Below are positions 63,974 to 64,000 of a stretch of 64,000 nt of DNA, piece after piece. This DNA comes from Leisingera sp. M658 (GTDB lineage Bacteria > Pseudomonadota > Alphaproteobacteria > Rhodobacterales > Rhodobacteraceae), in assembly GCF_025144145.1 (NCBI RefSeq), contig NZ_CP083546.1, positions 2,868,501-2,932,500 of the forward strand. The letters are read 5' to 3'. The notes under the pieces were generated by a model, which saw only the letters and a program-made list of their open reading frames with translations, made no database searches and was not told the DNA's origin. Within the stretch, counting starts at the first letter, position 1. Every line of letters starts with the position of its first letter. The position numbers and the translations under genes were made by a program.

Positions 63974-64000
63974 ATGAAGAAACTGACCAGATTGCTGGCC
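63974..64000 (+). CDS. Start of a probable secreted binding protein, partial
   Basis: The first nine codons (MKKLTRLLA) have AGGGAGAAG upstream and the look of a signal peptide start. The gene runs off the right edge. By position after DadA-like and MLE-type genes, a TRAP or ABC substrate-binding protein is likely, but it cannot be confirmed. Confidence 0.45.

Overview
The window is GC-rich bacterial chromosome (about 65% GC by eye). It looks like a marine Roseobacter-group alphaproteobacterium (Rhodobacterales; the Leisingera/Phaeobacter/Ruegeria neighbourhood is an inference from family content, not from a search). Supporting signs are the aerobic cob pathway led by a cobalamin riboswitch, a GAAC-N7-GAAC direct repeat of the alphaproteobacterial LexA type, carnitine catabolism genes, an HNOB-type sensor, the holB-tatD-MBL gene order and the general gene complement. 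No insertion sequence, prophage, CRISPR array or rRNA was found. One tRNA (Ser-UGA) is present.

Left part (1-24.3 kb): the start of an H-NOX/HNOB haem sensor runs off the left edge, followed by an MttB-like corrinoid methyltransferase, a HAD phosphatase, DUF3572 and a PleD-like diguanylate cyclase with degenerate receivers. Next comes a leftward stress module (EF-hand protein, ECF sigma, anti-sigma, CnrX/ZraP-like sensor), then DUF983, NUDIX, EamA, desaturase, DUF2061 and an HTH regulator. A carnitine-to-glycine-betaine locus (CdhR-like regulator facing BKACE, a carnitine dehydrogenase/thioesterase fusion and an SDR) covers 11.5-15.9 kb. Then follow an aldo/keto reductase, a rhodanese, a hydrolase, an imuA-like gene with a LexA-type box but no imuB or dnaE2 beside it, YceI, an MFS transporter and a yqiJ-yqiK (flotillin) pair.

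Middle part: after metG, a rightward iron/haem block spans 26.3-34.2 kb: a small ORF overlapping hemP, hemP, a Cys-rich unknown, an imelysin, a porin-like barrel, bfd, bfr, a dihaem DUF1111 oxidoreductase, a second imelysin and DUF1513. A TGA-N9-TCA iron-box-like site lies in front of it. The second half is packed with overlaps. A glpR-like regulator and glpD follow. The cobalamin block (36.9-51.9 kb) has cobO leftward, then a B12 riboswitch leading DUF1636-cobW-cobN-cobG-cobH-cobI-cobJ-[cobK inverted]-cobL-cobE-cobM-cobB-cobA-cobF. It covers all eight steps from uroporphyrinogen III to hydrogenobyrinate, plus a,c-diamidation, the large cobaltochelatase subunit and adenosylation. cobS, cobT, cobQ, cobD, cobP and cobV are not here.

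Right part: tRNA-Ser, then SPOR lipoprotein - dacA - tmk - holB - tatD - MBL hydrolase, an AEC transporter, and an amino/organic acid catabolic locus. That locus has an Asp/Glu racemase and GntR regulator leftward, a LysR regulator, an enolase-superfamily MLE-type enzyme and a DadA-like FAD oxidase rightward, and the first codons of a probable secreted binding protein at the edge.

The points most worth following are the iron block with its hidden small ORF, the cobK inversion with start codons overlapping in CATG and overlapping stops, the orphan SOS-boxed imuA, and the uncharacterised MLE/racemase/DadA locus with candidate operators.
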